Made by a program: the position numbers and the translations under genes. DNA of 64,000 nucleotides from Muribaculaceae bacterium. GTDB taxonomy: Bacteria; Bacteroidota; Bacteroidia; Bacteroidales; Muribaculaceae. Below the pieces are notes generated by a model that was not told where the DNA came from, ran no database searches, and worked only from the letters and a program-made list of their open reading frames with translations. How positions within the stretch are numbered: the stretch's first letter is position 1; each line of letters opens with the position of its first letter. Shown one piece after another: positions 1 to 9,079 of the stretch. Where the stretch lies: the NCBI GenBank assembly GCA_009775265.1, contig VSPG01000002.1:1-64000 (forward strand), read 5' to 3'.

Positions 1-15
1 ATACAAAAAGTAAGC

Positions 16-41
16 CCAACTTCTGCTGTTCAAGAAGTTGG
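16..41. other. Hairpin at left edge
   Basis: A 9-bp perfect stem (16-24 with 33-41) encloses an 8-base loop and is followed by a short T-containing stretch. It may be the terminator of a gene lying left of the window. The T tract is poor, so this is only a candidate. Confidence 0.35.
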
Positions 42-136
42 ACTCACCCTTTTATGGTTTAGCGGACAGTAATAATTGATTTTGTTGCTTGAGCTGAGGA
101 TGGAATAATTGCCATAATTACATATATCATACTCAG

Positions 137-175
137 AAAAACAGGCCGCACTTCAATTCAGTGCGGCCTGTTTTA
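137..175 (-). terminator. tpiA terminator, possibly bidirectional
   Basis: A 12-bp perfect inverted repeat (141-152 with 160-171, 7-base loop) is flanked by four A on the left and four T on the right. It can therefore act as an intrinsic terminator on either strand. It lies about 20 bases past the tpiA stop codon. Confidence 0.8.
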
Positions 176-193
176 GTAGTTATAAAGCCGGAA

Positions 194-949
194 TCAGTCG
201 AAAGCGGCTACGATGCCCATGAAATCGGCGCACTTAAGAGCAGCACCGCCGATGAGACCGCCGTCCACATTAGGTTTGGCGAAAATCTCACGTGCATTGG
301 AGGGCTTGCAGCTGCCACCATAGAGGATGCTGGTGTTGTCGGCAACCTCATTGCCATATTTCGCAGCTATGACGCTGCGTATGTGGGCGTGCATGTCTTC
401 TGCCTGCTCGGCTGTAGCTGTTTTGCCAGTACCGATGGCCCAAACGGGTTCGTAGGCAAGGATGATTTTGCCGAAATCTTCAGCACCGAGGTGGAAAAGG
501 GCTTCTTCTATCTGCACTTTCACAACGTCGTTGTAGCTGCCGTCCTCGCGCTGTTCGAGTACTTCGCCTACGCAGAAAATGGGACGCAGACCGTTTGAAA
601 GGGCAAGAGCGAGTTTTTCACGAAGCACGGCAGAATCCTCGCGGTAGTACTGGCGACGTTCGCTGTGGCCGAGAATCACATAGCCTGCGCCGGTGGAAGC
701 CACCATGGCTGCGCTCACCTCGCCGGTGTATGCGCCCGAAGCATGGTCGGCACAGTTTTCAGCGCCGAGACCGAGTTCGGAATCGATTACAGCCTTCACG
801 GAAGCAAGGTGTGTGAATGGAACGCACACGATTACGTCGCATTTGGCGTTTGCACCCTTAAGGGCTTCGTTCACTTCCTTGGCAAGAGCCACGCCTTCGG
901 GCAGCGTGGTGTTCATTTTCCAGTTGCCGGCTACAATGTTCTTTCTCAT
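194..949 (-). CDS. tpiA: Triosephosphate isomerase
   Basis: The 251-residue protein has the normal length for cytosolic TIM, which interconverts dihydroxyacetone phosphate and glyceraldehyde 3-phosphate in glycolysis. The catalytic residues are all visible: Lys11 in NWKMN, His95 in LGHSERR and Glu167 in [11 protein letters not shown], followed by the flexible lid region and the C-terminal GG phosphate-binding motif. The ATG at 949 starts directly at the conserved first beta strand. A consensus promoter lies 41 bases upstream and a terminator follows, so it can be transcribed alone although the GH3 gene lies upstream on the same strand. Confidence 0.97.
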   Translation of the reverse strand: MRKNIVAGNWKMNTTLPEGVALAKEVNEALKGANAKCDVIVCVPFTHLASVKAVIDSELGLGAENCADHASGAYTGEVSAAMVASTGAGYVILGHSERRQYYREDSAVLREKLALALSNGLRPIFCVGEVLEQREDGSYNDVVKVQIEEALFHLGAEDFGKIILAYEPVWAIGTGKTATAEQAEDMHAHIRSVIAAKYGNEVADNTSILYGGSCKPSNAREIFAKPNVDGGLIGGAALKCADFMGIVAAFD

Positions 950-989
950 TTTGTTATTTCTTTATTGTTGAGTTATTGTTTTCGCACTG

Positions 990-1021
990 CAAATTTACGT
1001 TTTTTTTCGCTACGGAGCAAA
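990..1021 (-). promoter_or_regulatory. tpiA promoter, Bacteroidetes -33/-7 type
   Basis: On the minus strand TTTG (1021-1018) is followed after 20 bases by TAAATTTG (997-990). This fits the known Bacteroidetes sigma-ABfr consensus. The leader to the tpiA ATG is about 36 bases. Confidence 0.8.
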
Positions 1022-1032
1022 CTTGGGCCATG

Positions 1033-3591
1033 TCATAAAACCACATCTATGACACGAAGATCGCCTTCACGGCTCGACGGTCCCACCATAAGTTCGTATT
1101 TGCCGGGCAAAACGTCCATCCTGCTGTTTTCGGTGTCCCACACTTCAAATGATTCACGCGGCATGTCGATGTTTACAATGCGGCTTTCTCCCGGTTCAAG
1201 CGACACCGTGGCATATCCGCGCAAAGTCTTTTCGGGACCTGACTTGTCGTCGGGGCGGCGTATGTACACCTGCACCACTTCCGTTCCTGCCATAGCGCCG
1301 GTGTTGCTTACTTCCACGCTCACACGTCCGTCGGCATATGCAGGCTTGCCGTATGAATAAGTGGTATAGCTGAGTCCGTGGCCGAAAGGATACAGCGGCG
1401 TAGTGCGCATATAGCGATATGTGCGTCCCTCCATTCGGTAATCCTCAAAATCGGGCAATTGCGAGTCGTCGCGATAAAAAGTGACAGGCAGCTTGCCTTG
1501 CGGGTTGAAATCGCCAAACAGCACGTCGGCAAGGGCGTGTCCGCCCTGCTCTCCGGGATACCAGGCCTGCACTATTGCGTCGCATATCGCTGCTTCGGGC
1601 GTAAGTGCCACGGCACTGCCGCTGCAATTCACATATACTATGCGTTTGCCGGCTTCGTGCAGAGCTTTCAAAAGGTTGCGCTGCACCTCGGGCAGTTCTA
1701 TGGAAGTGCGGTCGCCGTTGTCGAATCCGGGTTCTTGCACGTATGCTTCCTCGCGTTCATACTCTGGAGATATGCCGCCTACGAACACCACAACTTCCGC
1801 ATCGCCGGCAGCGTCCACCACTTCATCGGCACTCATGTCACGACGACGCACCACGTCGAAATTCAGCAAAGCGTCCTCGGCATACTGCATGTATTCAAGA
1901 ACCACATCGCAGCTCTTGCCGCGTGTCAGCGACTTGCGCAATGCATGGCGGTGACGTTCGGAATTCCATCCGTTAAGCAGCGTGTCGCCGTCCACTATCA
2001 GGCGCAGACGGTCGTCGTTGCGTACTATAAATTCAATGTCTTCGTCGCGGTCGGCCACAAGCGTGCCTTGCATGCGCACACTGAAATTATTAAGATTCAC
2101 TCCGGGTGCGAAAACCGTGTTGCCTCCGGTGCTGAGTGTAAGGGCCGATGTATACGAAGCTTCCGCAGCCACAGGTCCTTCGAGGTTCGTATTGTTCCAG
2201 TAGCACGCTTTCATACCGGGACGGCCAGATGCATCGTGGAGACGGTCGAACACACTCTCCTCCACCAGCATCGACGTGATGCCGCAACCGCGCAGATAAG
2301 GTACGTCGCCCACTTTGGCACGTATGCCTTCAAGTGCGGTGACCGTGTGAGATGGCTGGCCGTAGTAGATGCCCCACTGCATGGTAGAGTCCGCAGCATT
2401 AGGTCCCATCAGCATGAGACCGCGCGAATCTTTGGCAAGCGGAAGCACACCGTTATTTTTAAGCAGCACCATTTGCTCACGTGCCATCTGAAGGGCAAGC
2501 TTCTTGTGGGCGTCGCATGCGATGACCGACTGCGGGATACTGCGCCATTCCACAAGGGAATCCGCGTCCATGTCGCCCACGGAAAAGCGTCCTTCAAGCA
2601 TACGGCACACGCTGCGGTCAATATCCGCCTCGTCTATAAGACCCTTTCTCACCGATTCTGCAAGCGAACGGTACACCGAGCCGCATTCCACATCCGTTCC
2701 GCTGCGCACTCCCAGTGCGGCAGCGGAGGGGGCATCGGCAGCCACACCATGACGCCCGGGCTCGTAAAAATCATTGATAGCTCCACAGTCGCTGACTACA
2801 ACTCCGTCGAATCCCCAGCGGTCGCGCAGAATCTGTTGCAGCAGACGATCGGAACCGCAGCACGCCTTGCCTTCAAAACGCTGATAGGCACACATCACCT
2901 GACGCACATCGGCGTCCTGCACGAGTGTGCGGAAAGCCGGGAGATAGGTCTCCCACAGGTCGCGCTCCGGCAGGTCGGAGATGTCGAAGCTGTGGCGCAC
3001 ACGTTCCGGACCGCTGTGCACGGCATAATGCTTGGCACAAGCCAGGCTCTTGTAATAGCGCGAAGTGCCGTCGCCCTGCAGTCCGCGCACCACCCGCGCG
3101 CCCATACGACCGTTCATGTACGGATCCTCGCCGTAAGTCTCCTGCCCTCGTCCCCATCGAGGGTCGCGGAACACGTTGATATTAGGCGTCCAGAAAGTGA
3201 TGCCGCGATAGTGTCCCACGGTGCCGTCGTGGCGCGCTTTGGTGTTTTTTGCGCGGCCCTCGTCGCTGACAGCGGAGAATACGCGTTCTATGAGGTCGTC
3301 GTCGAAAGAAGCTGCCATGCCTATGCATGACGGGAAAACAGTAGCTATGCCGTTTCGTCCAATGCCGTGCAGCGCCTCGCTCCACCAGTCATAGGACGGT
3401 ATTCCGAGACGATCGATTGCCGGCGACGAGCTAAGTGTAAGCTGTACTTTCTCGTCAAGCGTAAGGCGCGAACATAGGTCGGCCGCACGTTCGGCAGGAG
3501 ACAGTTCGGGATTCTGATAAGGCAACATCTGCGCAGCCGCCGACATTGAGACTGCTGTGAGCGTAGCTGCGAGTAGCTGTCGATATTTCAT
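1033..3591 (-). CDS. GH3 beta-xylosidase/beta-glucosidase with PA14 insert
   Basis: This 852-residue secreted glycoside hydrolase of family 3 starts with a signal peptide (about residues 1-21, ending AAAQ). The N-terminal TIM-barrel domain carries the nucleophile motif VVVSDCGAI with Asp268. A PA14-like beta domain is inserted in the second half (roughly 465-600), followed by the rest of the alpha/beta sandwich and a C-terminal fibronectin III-like domain. Family members with this layout release xylose or glucose from the non-reducing ends of oligosaccharides in the periplasm. The xylan-type enzymes further upstream make xylo-oligosaccharides the likely substrate, which is inference. No consensus promoter was found in the 43-base gap upstream. 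Confidence 0.88.
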   Translation of the reverse strand: MKYRQLLAATLTAVSMSAAAQMLPYQNPELSPAERAADLCSRLTLDEKVQLTLSSSPAIDRLGIPSYDWWSEALHGIGRNGIATVFPSCIGMAASFDDDLIERVFSAVSDEGRAKNTKARHDGTVGHYRGITFWTPNINVFRDPRWGRGQETYGEDPYMNGRMGARVVRGLQGDGTSRYYKSLACAKHYAVHSGPERVRHSFDISDLPERDLWETYLPAFRTLVQDADVRQVMCAYQRFEGKACCGSDRLLQQILRDRWGFDGVVVSDCGAINDFYEPGRHGVAADAPSAAALGVRSGTDVECGSVYRSLAESVRKGLIDEADIDRSVCRMLEGRFSVGDMDADSLVEWRSIPQSVIACDAHKKLALQMAREQMVLLKNNGVLPLAKDSRGLMLMGPNAADSTMQWGIYYGQPSHTVTALEGIRAKVGDVPYLRGCGITSMLVEESVFDRLHDASGRPGMKACYWNNTNLEGPVAAEASYTSALTLSTGGNTVFAPGVNLNNFSVRMQGTLVADRDEDIEFIVRNDDRLRLIVDGDTLLNGWNSERHRHALRKSLTRGKSCDVVLEYMQYAEDALLNFDVVRRRDMSADEVVDAAGDAEVVVFVGGISPEYEREEAYVQEPGFDNGDRTSIELPEVQRNLLKALHEAGKRIVYVNCSGSAVALTPEAAICDAIVQAWYPGEQGGHALADVLFGDFNPQGKLPVTFYRDDSQLPDFEDYRMEGRTYRYMRTTPLYPFGHGLSYTTYSYGKPAYADGRVSVEVSNTGAMAGTEVVQVYIRRPDDKSGPEKTLRGYATVSLEPGESRIVNIDMPRESFEVWDTENSRMDVLPGKYELMVGPSSREGDLRVIDVVL

Positions 3592-3634
3592 GGTTTATTA
3601 TGGTTATGATGGATTATTAAATGATTATTTATTT

Positions 3635-4582
3635 TTATTGTACCCTGTCACGACGATAACGAACATTGCCGCCATACAGGGGAAAACGTATTTCAAGAAG
3701 CATTCCGTCGGTGATTAGCGCAGAGCAGTCGCCACCCATTGGTTCGCCGTAAGCGTCGTACCACACCAGGTCGAACTGTCCGATGAATCCCGTAGGCAGC
3801 AAGCGCCCTTTTACGCGCATCGGAGGCCATGCCTCTGCGTTCTCTACCGCACCGGAAATGTACACTATATCGTAGCCACCGCGCCCGTCTGAAATCGTGG
3901 CAAAGCGGTAATCGCCTCCGACAGACAGCCTTACGGGATCGGTATCCCGGTCGTAGTACACCCACTCACCCTCATTCACGTCACGGCTCAAAGAAAGGTG
4001 TTTGCGAAGACTGTCGATACTATAGGATGTAAATATTGGCTCCGGCAGGCTGTCCACGCACAATTCATGGCGCAGAGTGTCGCATGGCGACAATGAATAG
4101 CACCCTACCCGACCCTTAGTCACTATAGCTACAGGAACCGATATTTCAGGCTCACCGAATCCTGCAGAGAGAACGGCCTCGGATGCCCCGCGGTCAAGAC
4201 TGAGGCGCAAAGAGCCTCCGCCGTCGCGCATCGAGGCTGCCGGAGAAAACTCATAAGCATCTTCTGAAGCCAACAAGCCGTCGCGAATACTGAAAATCCG
4301 CAGGCAAGCCGATTCGCGCCCGAATGCATCGGTGTAGCGTGCGTCGCGGAGAATCATTTCCGCACCATCGTAGCAGGAACTGTCCGCCACATTCCACACC
4401 ACACCCCAGCGCGCTTCATCATGGCCAAGAGGCCGCACGCGCCAATGCATCCGCAGCCTGCTTACAAAGCCTGTCGTATGCAGGCATTCGGGCAACGGCG
4501 CAATTTGTGCATCCACGGCAAATGCAATACACGACATTGCGCATAACACGGCAAAACGTATGTCAATGCTGCGCATAGGCAT
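3635..4582 (-). CDS. Secreted protein of unknown function
   Basis: I do not recognise this 315-residue protein. It has an N-terminal signal peptide ending near VDAQ (residue 26), then a mostly beta-strand-like chain with an N-terminal phrase about a cell-surface-like 'RLRMHWRVRP' segment and no enzyme motif. Two ATG codons are possible (4582 and 4576). The first overlaps the 3' end of miaA by 20 bases, so the gene probably belongs to the DPP4-membrane protein-miaA transcript. It could be an outer-membrane-associated or periplasmic orphan protein; nothing in the sequence decides. Confidence 0.7.
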   Translation of the reverse strand: MPMRSIDIRFAVLCAMSCIAFAVDAQIAPLPECLHTTGFVSRLRMHWRVRPLGHDEARWGVVWNVADSSCYDGAEMILRDARYTDAFGRESACLRIFSIRDGLLASEDAYEFSPAASMRDGGGSLRLSLDRGASEAVLSAGFGEPEISVPVAIVTKGRVGCYSLSPCDTLRHELCVDSLPEPIFTSYSIDSLRKHLSLSRDVNEGEWVYYDRDTDPVRLSVGGDYRFATISDGRGGYDIVYISGAVENAEAWPPMRVKGRLLPTGFIGQFDLVWYDAYGEPMGGDCSALITDGMLLEIRFPLYGGNVRYRRDRVQ

Positions 4583-5489
4583 TTACAAGTGCTGTTACTT
4601 CTTCAACAAAACGTTCTGCAGGCAGGTCGTATGGAAGCCAATTGATGCTATGGCCGCGACGTTCCATGCCGCGGAACCACGTCATCTGCCGTTTGGCAAA
4701 CTGATGGATGGCCGTTTCAAGCCCGCGCTCCATCTCTGAACGGGATATGCGGCCTGTGACAAAAAGAGTTATATATTTGTATTCCAGGCCGTAATATATA
4801 AGGTCGTCGGGCGACACTCCCTCGGCAATAAGGCGCTCCACTTCGGCCGTCATGCCTTGAGAGAAACGTGTGCGCAGGCGCTCGCTGATGCGCCTGCGGC
4901 GCTCGTCGCGCGGAATATCGATACCCACAACGACCGCATCCGTACGCGGCGAGGGCGCTGCCGCACGCGCCGCTTCTGGGTGGTCTCGATAATAGCATTC
5001 AATTTCTATAGCCCTTATCGCACGCTTCGGACTGTCAACGTCGGTGCTGTTGTGCAACCGCTTCATGGAAGCAAGAATTTCAGTCAGTTCCTCCAGCGTC
5101 TTTTCCTCAAGAACGCTTCGCAATGCATAGTCGGCCGGCACCTGCGGAAGATGAATCCCCTGAAGCACGCTTTCCACATACAGCCCGGTGCCGCCGCATA
5201 AAACGGGTATGCGCCCTGCGGAGCGCACACGATTTTCGGCGCAGTCAAAATCCCGAAGGAACTCGTAAAGATTGTATTTGTAGCCCGCCGGAGCAATGTC
5301 AATTAAATGATACGGCACGCCGCCATACTCGTCGAGGTCCTTGCCTGTGCCGAGATCCATCCCGGTGTACACCTGACGCGAATCGGCACTTATGATTTCC
5401 GCATCAAGAGCACGCGCCACATCTACTGCGCGACGCGTTTTTCCGGAAGCTGTCGGACCTGTGATTACTACGAGCGGCAAAGCTGGCAT
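4563..5489 (-). CDS. miaA: tRNA dimethylallyltransferase
   Basis: MiaA transfers the dimethylallyl group of DMAPP to A37 of tRNAs that read UNN codons. The protein shows the P-loop GPTASGKT (residues 11-18), the ISADSRQVYTGMDLGTGK segment that binds tRNA and DMAPP, and the family-typical C-terminal basic region with QMTWFRG. The length of 308 residues is normal. I start at the ATG at 5489, which overlaps the upstream stop codon as TGATG; a GTG one codon earlier is possible. The overlap suggests translational coupling to the upstream membrane protein. Confidence 0.95.
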   Translation of the reverse strand: MPALPLVVITGPTASGKTRRAVDVARALDAEIISADSRQVYTGMDLGTGKDLDEYGGVPYHLIDIAPAGYKYNLYEFLRDFDCAENRVRSAGRIPVLCGGTGLYVESVLQGIHLPQVPADYALRSVLEEKTLEELTEILASMKRLHNSTDVDSPKRAIRAIEIECYYRDHPEAARAAAPSPRTDAVVVGIDIPRDERRRRISERLRTRFSQGMTAEVERLIAEGVSPDDLIYYGLEYKYITLFVTGRISRSEMERGLETAIHQFAKRQMTWFRGMERRGHSINWLPYDLPAERFVEEVTALVNAYAQH

Positions 5490-6781
5490 CACCGATTGAA
5501 TATGTCGAGGAACTTACGCCATACCCTGCGCACGCGGAAGAAAGGACGGTCTTCATTTTCAACTGAAATCTGCAACCACACGGGGTCATTGAAGTCGACA
5601 TCCCATTCCTTGAAATCCCGGAGCCGGAATATGGGCTTATAATTCTTTATTGGATACAGGCGATGACCACGGCGGTCGTACGTCTTCCAGGCCATGGTTA
5701 TGGTGTGAATGCGCACAAGCTCGTTTGCAAGCATTGGCGAGAGCCTGTTGCCATTCAACAAGCCGTCCACCTCATAAAGTGAGCACCACTTACCGCCGCG
5801 CAACGCCTTCTCCTTGCTTTCATCCGGGACAAACACGGCATAATGGAGCATTACGCTGCCGCCGCTGGTGCGGTTGGTGTAAAGATAGCGTATGGATGCG
5901 TCAGCCGGACCTCCCATAGCCTCGAATCTCTGCCTGGCTTTGTCGTCGTCGGCTTTGGACTGTGATGGAATCTCGGCTCTATAGGGTGTGTCCCATTCAC
6001 CGTCGCCCTGTTCGCGCAGCAACATATTGTCGCCGCTTGTGACAAGGAAACGCAATTCGTTATTGCCATTGATTCTTGTCGATGCCGAAGCTGACGACTG
6101 AAACGCTTCCGTTATGCTGTAATATCGCGAAGCGAGGAATATTAGGGACAGAAGATACACTGCCACCGGCAGGAAATTAAAGAAAAATTTGTCGGGGCTG
6201 TTGAAGTTGACGTTGATGAAGAATGTCAGAAAATAGGCCCATTGCGTGGTTCCCATGCCTATGCACATCCAAAGCAACAGACGCAACTGCCGCTCCGACT
6301 CGTCGTTGAACAGGGAAGACGCAAGACTGTCGTTCTCATACTCGCCGTACATTCGGCGGCAAGCACGGCACACTCCGAGACTGACGCCCATAAACAATGC
6401 GTAGATGCATACGACAGAGCAGACCGTAAGCACGACAAGGCCTGTGACATAAGGTATTTGCGGATTGAAGTACGGAGCGTTGAAACGCGTGCCGAACAGC
6501 GACTCTACATGCGAAAGCAACAACGTGAACATCACAAATGCAGAAATCACGAATGTAGTGCGCACCACCCACGCTATGCGCATGCACACCTGACGGTTCT
6601 GCATGCCACGAACACGCATAAGTGCGGAAATGAAATAAGCAAGCACAAGGAGCACAAACGGCATAATCGTCTTGTTTACAAGATAGCTGATGCCGAGCAC
6701 TAAGGCAATAAGGCCTACCGAAATGGCCCAGGTACGGAAAAGCGTCCGAAGGGCTCCCGCGACTATAGACTTCTGCTTCAT
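5489..6781 (-). CDS. Polytopic membrane protein of unknown function
   Basis: I do not recognise this 430-residue protein. The N-terminal half has about six hydrophobic helices (near residues 16-35, 38-55, 69-92, 111-134, 166-188 and 198-217), with a CxxC pair and an acidic loop between helices 4 and 5. The C-terminal 210 residues look soluble and contain a WxxYD/YPIKNYKP region with many aromatic residues. Its ATG overlaps the DPP4 stop as ATGA, and its stop overlaps the miaA start, so the three genes are almost certainly cotranslated. No catalytic motif is evident. Confidence 0.75.
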   Translation of the reverse strand: MKQKSIVAGALRTLFRTWAISVGLIALVLGISYLVNKTIMPFVLLVLAYFISALMRVRGMQNRQVCMRIAWVVRTTFVISAFVMFTLLLSHVESLFGTRFNAPYFNPQIPYVTGLVVLTVCSVVCIYALFMGVSLGVCRACRRMYGEYENDSLASSLFNDESERQLRLLLWMCIGMGTTQWAYFLTFFINVNFNSPDKFFFNFLPVAVYLLSLIFLASRYYSITEAFQSSASASTRINGNNELRFLVTSGDNMLLREQGDGEWDTPYRAEIPSQSKADDDKARQRFEAMGGPADASIRYLYTNRTSGGSVMLHYAVFVPDESKEKALRGGKWCSLYEVDGLLNGNRLSPMLANELVRIHTITMAWKTYDRRGHRLYPIKNYKPIFRLRDFKEWDVDFNDPVWLQISVENEDRPFFRVRRVWRKFLDIFNR

Positions 6782-8967
6782 TTCAGTTTACTATTAAAAA
6801 ATTCAAGCATGCGGGCATACACAACTGCACGCGAATTGCAGCCGTTGATGCTATGGTTCATATTCGGGAACAGGAACATGTCGCACATCATACCTTCCGA
6901 CTGCAAGGCCGACACGTACTGCATGGTATTGAACAGATGCACATTATCATCGGCCGTGCCGCTCATTATAAGCAGCGGACAAGCCAGGCTGCCGGCTCGC
7001 GAAAGCGGTGCAGATGCGGCATATCCATCGGCATTCTGCTGAGGAGTGAGCATATAGCGCTCGGCATACACCGTGTCGTAATATCTCCAGTCGGTGACAG
7101 GAGCCACAGACACAGCAGCGGCAAAGGGAGAAGCGTCGGCCGAAGCACACATCAACGCCTCATAACCTCCATAGCTCCAGCCGTATATGCCTATGCGCGA
7201 CCCGTCGACAAACGGCAGAGAGGCCGCATAGCGCGCAGCAGCGATCTGGTCAATAGTCTCATAATGCCCGAGACGGCGGTACACCACATCGCTGAACGCG
7301 CGGCCACGGCCGCCGGTGCCGCGGCCGTCGACACACACTACCACATAGCCCTGAGTAGCATAATACTGCTCCCAGTCATAGCTCCAGCGGTTGAGCACGC
7401 TCTGCGAACCCGGACCGCTGTACTGCGACATCACGACAGGGTATTTTTTACCCTGCTGCATGGCGGCAGGCTTTATGATATAACCGTTGAGCTGAACGCC
7501 TCCTTCGGTTTCCATCTTGAAAAACTCTTTTTTCGGAGCGGAAGAATGGATTGAAGCATAAGCGGCATTATCTTCAATGACACGCAATGTTTTGCCTGAA
7601 GCGTTGACAAGAGTGTATACGGGCGGCTGAGACACGCTGCTGTGGCACAACACGGCCATAGACATCCCGGGGTCGAACGCCATAGACGACGTGCCTTCGG
7701 CGGGCGACAGGGTGCTGACACGCCCTTTGGCATCAACAGAGCACACAATGCGGTCAAGGGGCGTAGGCGACGCCACTTGATAGTAGTGGACGCCGGACGC
7801 GTCGCTTCCATAATAATCCGTAACGTCGGCATCGCCGGATGTGATGCTGCGCAGTTCCGCTCCGGTATAGGCATATTCATACAGTTGGGCAAAACCCGAA
7901 CGCGACGAAAGCACAACCATGCTTTTGGCTCCGAAATGCAGGCGCTCATATGTCTCCGGTGAGATCCACGCTTTGCTTTCCTCCACGTATATGCTCTTGG
8001 CTACAGTGCTTTTGGGATTGACGGCGAATATTTCAAGACGGTTCTGGTCGCGGTTGAGAGTGGCCACCACGAGTCGCTCGGGCGTGTCGCCGTAACCGAT
8101 GCGCGGTATATATTCTATGCCAGGAGCAGTCAGCGCTATGTCTTTGATTTTACGGGTCTCTATGTCGTAGCTGTGAAGCGTCACAGAGGAGTTGACAGCT
8201 CCGGCCACCGGATACTTGTAGCTATAGCTTCCGGGATACAGGGCATATTCGCTGCGAGGCTCGCATGAGCCTTCGTAAAGCGGAAAGCTGTACATCGGCA
8301 CACTGCTTTCGTCATATCGCAGATAGCTCAGCGTAAGCGCATCGGGCGCCCACGCCATGGAACATGTTGTGGTGAACTCCTCCTCGTAGGTCCAGTCCGG
8401 CACTCCGTTGATTATGCCGTTACACACCCCGTCTGTCGTGACGGCAACCTCTGTATTATAGTCAAGCTTTTTTATATAAATATTATTTCCTGCCACAAAT
8501 GCAACCATCCGGCTGTCGGGAGAAAACACAGGGCTTTGTGTAAGTGCATGCGACGAACTGAGCGGACGCAGTAAGCGCGAACGCACTTCATAGACATAGT
8601 ACCGGGCCTCGAACGAACGCCTGTAAATGGCACGGCTATCGCGCCACACAAGTATCTGCTCTCCGTTGGGCGACACGGAGAACCCCTCGATGTCCGGCAG
8701 CGTGGTCTCACGCGTATGGCCTAGATCAAGCAGCAGTTCTCCGTCCTTGCCGCTTCTCAGGTCGACACGCACTATGCTGCGGCCGTCGGCTGCGAGGCGC
8801 AGTGCCGTACCGTCCGGAAGATATGAATAAGAATCGGGCTCCGCAGCCTTGTTGGCAGGCGCCACATAGCGGCCCAGATCGGCCACGTAAGGGCTTTTCT
8901 GCGCATTGGCTGCGGAGAATCCGGCTATAATTGTAAGCGCTGCGAACGCTATGCGTATATCCTTCAT
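6778..8967 (-). CDS. Dipeptidyl peptidase IV (S9B)
   Basis: This secreted 729-residue serine peptidase removes Xaa-Pro and Xaa-Ala dipeptides from peptide N-termini. A signal peptide (to about residue 22) is followed by the beta-propeller, which carries the DWTYEEE motif whose acidic pair binds the substrate amino terminus. The alpha/beta hydrolase domain shows Ser598 in GWSYGG, Asp674 in SGTADD and His705 in NMNHSI. It resembles the periplasmic DPP4 of Porphyromonas and Bacteroides. It leads a coupled operon with the membrane protein and miaA and has its own consensus promoter. Confidence 0.95.
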   Translation of the reverse strand: MKDIRIAFAALTIIAGFSAANAQKSPYVADLGRYVAPANKAAEPDSYSYLPDGTALRLAADGRSIVRVDLRSGKDGELLLDLGHTRETTLPDIEGFSVSPNGEQILVWRDSRAIYRRSFEARYYVYEVRSRLLRPLSSSHALTQSPVFSPDSRMVAFVAGNNIYIKKLDYNTEVAVTTDGVCNGIINGVPDWTYEEEFTTTCSMAWAPDALTLSYLRYDESSVPMYSFPLYEGSCEPRSEYALYPGSYSYKYPVAGAVNSSVTLHSYDIETRKIKDIALTAPGIEYIPRIGYGDTPERLVVATLNRDQNRLEIFAVNPKSTVAKSIYVEESKAWISPETYERLHFGAKSMVVLSSRSGFAQLYEYAYTGAELRSITSGDADVTDYYGSDASGVHYYQVASPTPLDRIVCSVDAKGRVSTLSPAEGTSSMAFDPGMSMAVLCHSSVSQPPVYTLVNASGKTLRVIEDNAAYASIHSSAPKKEFFKMETEGGVQLNGYIIKPAAMQQGKKYPVVMSQYSGPGSQSVLNRWSYDWEQYYATQGYVVVCVDGRGTGGRGRAFSDVVYRRLGHYETIDQIAAARYAASLPFVDGSRIGIYGWSYGGYEALMCASADASPFAAAVSVAPVTDWRYYDTVYAERYMLTPQQNADGYAASAPLSRAGSLACPLLIMSGTADDNVHLFNTMQYVSALQSEGMMCDMFLFPNMNHSINGCNSRAVVYARMLEFFNSKLK

Positions 8968-9027
8968 TTCAAAAGCTATATTTGTACCTTATGTTTCGGC
9001 GTTCTCGAAAACCCGCCTAAATTCGTA

Positions 9028-9059
9028 CAAAATTAATTAAAAGAATCAATTTACGCAAA
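9028..9059 (-). promoter_or_regulatory. DPP4 operon promoter
   Basis: Minus-strand TTTG (9059-9056), a 20-base spacer and TAATTTTG (9035-9028) match the Bacteroidetes promoter consensus. The leader to the ATG at 8967 is about 55 bases. The promoter separates the DPP4 group from the hemicellulase genes upstream. Confidence 0.8.
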
Positions 9060-9079
9060 CATATTTTCATACCCCTGCG

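Noticed and set aside
1378..3330. 650-residue plus-strand frame over the GH3 gene
   Set aside because: Antisense shadow of the GH3 enzyme; no recognisable domain.
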